Assembly (NCBI GenBank): GCA_964607575.1
Contig: CAZSLS010000002.1
Location: 1 to 64,000 of the forward strand
Length of the DNA stretch: 64,000 bases
Direction: 5' to 3'
Source of the DNA: BS750m-G57 sp964607575
GTDB lineage: Bacteria > Planctomycetota > Phycisphaerae > SM23-33
Below, one piece after another: positions 61,580 through 64,000 of this stretch. The position numbers were made by a program, and so were the translations under genes. Below the pieces are notes generated by a model that saw only the letters and a program-made list of their open reading frames with translations, was not told where the DNA came from and did not search any database. The first letter of the stretch is position 1, and each line of letters starts with the position of its first letter.

Positions 61580-62983
61580 TCATTTCCTCTTGACGTCATA
61601 ACAATACAGTTTGTTGAAGTGACGCAGATATAGTTTACCGCCGGCGACGACGGGGTGGGCCCAACTGGTGCCCATGGTGCGTTTGTATTCTTTAGTCCAT
61701 CCGGATTTATCGGCAAAACCTTCGGCGAAGAAACGCCCTTTGATCTTGAAGCCCTTGGGGGTGCATTCGCACAGGAGCGTTTCGCCGGCTTCTTCGGCGA
61801 AGACATAGAACATACCGTCTGCCCAGCAGACCGAACCCTTCGGAATATTCTCGACGTCTTCGTCCAGGTCGTTGGAGTCCCACATGGTCTTGCCCGTTTT
61901 GAAATCGATACAGGCGAAACCTCTCTTGTTGTTACCGTATAGATAACCCTTGTGCAGGATCATACCGCCGTGATGACAGTCGGCGTCTTTGGTCTCCCAT
62001 GCCTTCTTTGCGAAGACCTTTTGACCTTTGGCCTTCATTTTCAGGCAGATCCCGCCCTTACCGTATCCGCATGCCCAGAAGACGTGCCCATCGGAGTAGA
62101 TCGGTGTATTGCAGTTGGCCATGTTGCCTTTGGCGAATTCATATTTCCAGAGTCCCTTGCCTGTTTCAGCGTGAACGCCCATGAGTCCCTCGCGGCTGCC
62201 GTTGACGAGCATGGGAACGCCGTCGACATCGCCAAGAATGGTCGAACCGTATTGGCTTTGCCCGTTCGGAGGCGATTTCCACAGCGTCTTGCCCGTCATC
62301 TTGTCTAATGCGACCATAAAGGTCTTCTCGCCGCCGGTGCAGTAGATGGCTTTGTCTTTATAGATCAGGACCGATTCGGCGTAGCCCCAACCGTGTCCGA
62401 CAACACCGCTGTCGAATTCTTTTTCCTGAACCTTGCGCGTCCAGATGCGCTGGAAGGTATCCTTCTTCAGGCACATGATTTCGCCCAGACCGGTGGTGAC
62501 GTACAGGCGATCTTTCTCGATAGTGATGCTGGCGCGCGTGCCCTTGTAGGAGAGGTTTTCGTGGCGGCCGTCGGGATGGATCTTTTCGTAATACGCATTG
62601 GCGACGTCTTTCGATTGCTTCACTTTGCCCGTGGCGTAGTCGATAGTGGTGACGTAAAAGCCCTGGCCCTTGATCTGCCAAATGTGCTTCGGAGGCGTTT
62701 TGTATTCGATCTTCTCGTCCGCGTGCGGTTTGCGACCGGTGATGTAGGCCAACCCGCCATCAAGCGTGACGCTCGAGTAGCCATTGCCGATACCTTTGAC
62801 TTCCCACAGTTTTTTCGGACCGCCTTTGGGCCAGCTCTTGAGCAGACCGGTATCGGTCGATTTGCTATCGCGGTTCGGACCGCGCCATTGTTTCCAATCG
62901 CCCTCGGCGCCCGGAGACCTGCCGGCGATCAGAACAGCAAACACAACAACCGCCAACGGCGACAACAGACGTACTGACTTCAT
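61580..62983 (-). CDS. Exported PQQ-like beta-propeller protein
   Basis: A 467-residue protein starting MKSVRLLSPLAVVVFAVLIA with a signal peptide (cleavage near SPGA). It opens with the planctomycete PQQ-propeller hallmark DWKQWRGPNRDSKSTDTG. Blades read YSSVTLDGGLAYITG, MVALDKMTGKTLWKSP, MGVHAETGKGLWKYEF and FACIDFKTGKTMWDS. This BamB-like class is thought to bind proteins or oligosaccharides; no PQQ-dehydrogenase catalytic residues are evident. ATG 62983 has GAGGTG 6 bases upstream; a GTG at 62992 is the alternative. The upstream 62984-63175 region is shared with the divergent methyltransferase gene. Confidence 0.78.
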   Translation of the reverse strand: MKSVRLLSPLAVVVFAVLIAGRSPGAEGDWKQWRGPNRDSKSTDTGLLKSWPKGGPKKLWEVKGIGNGYSSVTLDGGLAYITGRKPHADEKIEYKTPPKHIWQIKGQGFYVTTIDYATGKVKQSKDVANAYYEKIHPDGRHENLSYKGTRASITIEKDRLYVTTGLGEIMCLKKDTFQRIWTRKVQEKEFDSGVVGHGWGYAESVLIYKDKAIYCTGGEKTFMVALDKMTGKTLWKSPPNGQSQYGSTILGDVDGVPMLVNGSREGLMGVHAETGKGLWKYEFAKGNMANCNTPIYSDGHVFWACGYGKGGICLKMKAKGQKVFAKKAWETKDADCHHGGMILHKGYLYGNNKRGFACIDFKTGKTMWDSNDLDEDVENIPKGSVCWADGMFYVFAEEAGETLLCECTPKGFKIKGRFFAEGFADKSGWTKEYKRTMGTSWAHPVVAGGKLYLRHFNKLYCYDVKRK

Positions 62984-63175
62984 AACATACACCTCGTAAT
63001 AATAATACTAGCACAAAACGGACACCTTAATCCACCAAACGCACGGGGCGGTCGGCTCGGTCCCTACCTTAGGGATTCAGTTCGTCGGTACAATGCTTAA
63101 TTATTGGATTGCGGCTACACTGTACGTGATGCTAAGCTGTCTTCATGCTGAGAATAGCGAGAAAGGAGACTCCGG

Positions 63176-64000
63176 ATCAACGGACTTGAACGATATTTGG
63201 GTGTACTGGGCGGTGAGGCGGTGGACTTCCTGCCGCGCACGCCGATACTCATGCAGTTTGCGGCTGAGTATATCGGCTCGAACTACGCGCAGTTCGCCTC
63301 GGACTTCCGCGTCCTGGTCCGGGCCAACGAGCAGTGCGCCGTCGATTTCGGTATCGACCAGCTCAGCACCATCTCCGATCCGTATCGAGAGACGCAGGGG
63401 TTCGGCTCGGAAATAACCTACCGCACCGACGCAACCCCGCTCAGCACGCACCCGCTGGCTGAGACCAAGGACCTATCGACTCTGGCCCGCCCTGATCCGC
63501 TGGTTTCCGAGCGAATGAAAGACCGTGTCGATGCGGTCGCGGCGTACAAGGAGCAGTTCGGCGGTCGTTACTCGATTCTCGGCTGGGTCGAGGGACCTGC
63601 CGCCGAAGCTGCCGACCTGCGCGACGTGGCGGCGTTCATGATCGACACCGTCACCGACGAACCGTTCGCTTGCGATCTGATGGACCTCTGCCTGGAAAAC
63701 GCCATCGAATTCGCCGAAGCGCAAATCCGCACCGGGGCCGACACCATCGGCGTCGGCGATGCGGTGGCGTCCCTGGTCTCGCCGCAGACATACGAATCGC
63801 TGATCCTGCCCAGAGAAAAACGCCTCGTCGACGCCATCCAAGCCGCCGGAGCGTACGTAAAACTGCACATCTGCGGAAATATCACGCACTTGCTGGACGG
63901 TATCGCGGAGCTGGGGGTGGACATTCTGGACATCGACCACATGGTCGATATTTCGACGGTGCGCCGGAAGGTCGGACCGGGAGTGGTGATCGGGGGTAAT
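63176..64000 (+). CDS. Uroporphyrinogen-decarboxylase-family methyltransferase, 5' part, cut by window edge
   Basis: The visible 275 codons read INGLERYLGVLGGEAVDFLP, then TPILMQFAAEYIGS, and end in an HxC motif (H231-I-C233) in KLHICGNITHLLDGI. This matches UroD-fold methyltransferases of the MtaA/CmuA type, which use a zinc bound by HxC...C to move methyl groups between a cobamide and a thiol. The second Cys would lie past the window. The frame opens at 63158 with no ATG, GTG or TTG near the conserved start; AAGGAGA sits 7 bases before ATC 63176, so an AUC start is proposed. TTG 63197 is the alternative. Likely linked to the methyl branch of the Wood-Ljungdahl pathway. Confidence 0.75.
   Translation, partial: MNGLERYLGVLGGEAVDFLPRTPILMQFAAEYIGSNYAQFASDFRVLVRANEQCAVDFGIDQLSTISDPYRETQGFGSEITYRTDATPLSTHPLAETKDLSTLARPDPLVSERMKDRVDAVAAYKEQFGGRYSILGWVEGPAAEAADLRDVAAFMIDTVTDEPFACDLMDLCLENAIEFAEAQIRTGADTIGVGDAVASLVSPQTYESLILPREKRLVDAIQAAGAYVKLHICGNITHLLDGIAELGVDILDIDHMVDISTVRRKVGPGVVIGGN

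Overview
The window looks like a chromosomal segment of a non-anammox, anaerobic planctomycete, probably of the Phycisphaerae type. The grounds are: Wood-Ljungdahl carbon monoxide dehydrogenase/acetyl-CoA synthase genes; many exported beta-propeller proteins, several carrying c-type haem; a twin-arginine sulfatase and a Gfo/Idh/MocA oxidoreductase; exported HEAT, TPR and zinc-ribbon proteins; and several members of the family databases call HzsA-related. This placement is inference from gene content. I saw no rRNA, tRNA or CRISPR array.

Layout. 1-3585: acsA-acsB (minus strand, acsB cut by the window edge), divergent from the nickel-insertion ATPase gene cooC. 3591-12840: an HzsA-related dihaem propeller protein, an exported phosphoesterase, an anchored membrane protein, and two tandem YVTN-propeller/dihaem proteins followed by the vestige of a third copy. 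12841-24386: a transposase relic, an enolase-superfamily enzyme, a kelch-sodium symporter fusion with a structured leader, a PQQ-like propeller, an exported HEAT protein, a gene with an in-frame UGA, and a probable glycoside hydrolase. 24450-37627: a second HzsA-related protein, TPR, zinc-ribbon and unknown proteins, an exported methyltransferase-PQQ propeller fusion and a trypsin-like PDZ protease. 37720-40046: a sugar transferase/ATP-grasp/HAD trio that looks like glycan assembly. 40053-47462: two tandem exported DnaJ-type zinc-finger proteins, threonine aldolase, and a third HzsA-related gene behind a small propeller gene (47509-48432). 48800-61519: a plus-strand block of sulfatase, FG-GAP propeller, DUF900-like hydrolase, two more HzsA-related proteins (one fused to HEAT repeats) and a Gfo/Idh/MocA enzyme, with one internal and one terminal hairpin terminator. 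61580-64000: a PQQ-like propeller, and the start of a uroporphyrinogen-decarboxylase-family methyltransferase that runs off the edge.

How it fits together. One-carbon chemistry (CODH/ACS, CooC, the UroD-type methyltransferase) lies at the two ends. Between them most genes encode exported proteins. Sulfatase, probable glycosidase, oxidoreductase, epimerase-transporter fusion and carbohydrate-binding-like modules point to use of complex glycans. The five HzsA-related proteins are the most striking content. They keep the propeller and CxxCH pattern of the hydrazine synthase alpha subunit but lack the tyrosine expected at its catalytic haem, and three carry glycan-binding-like N-terminal modules. 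I read them as a repurposed extracytoplasmic haem family and not as hydrazine synthase; their function is unknown.
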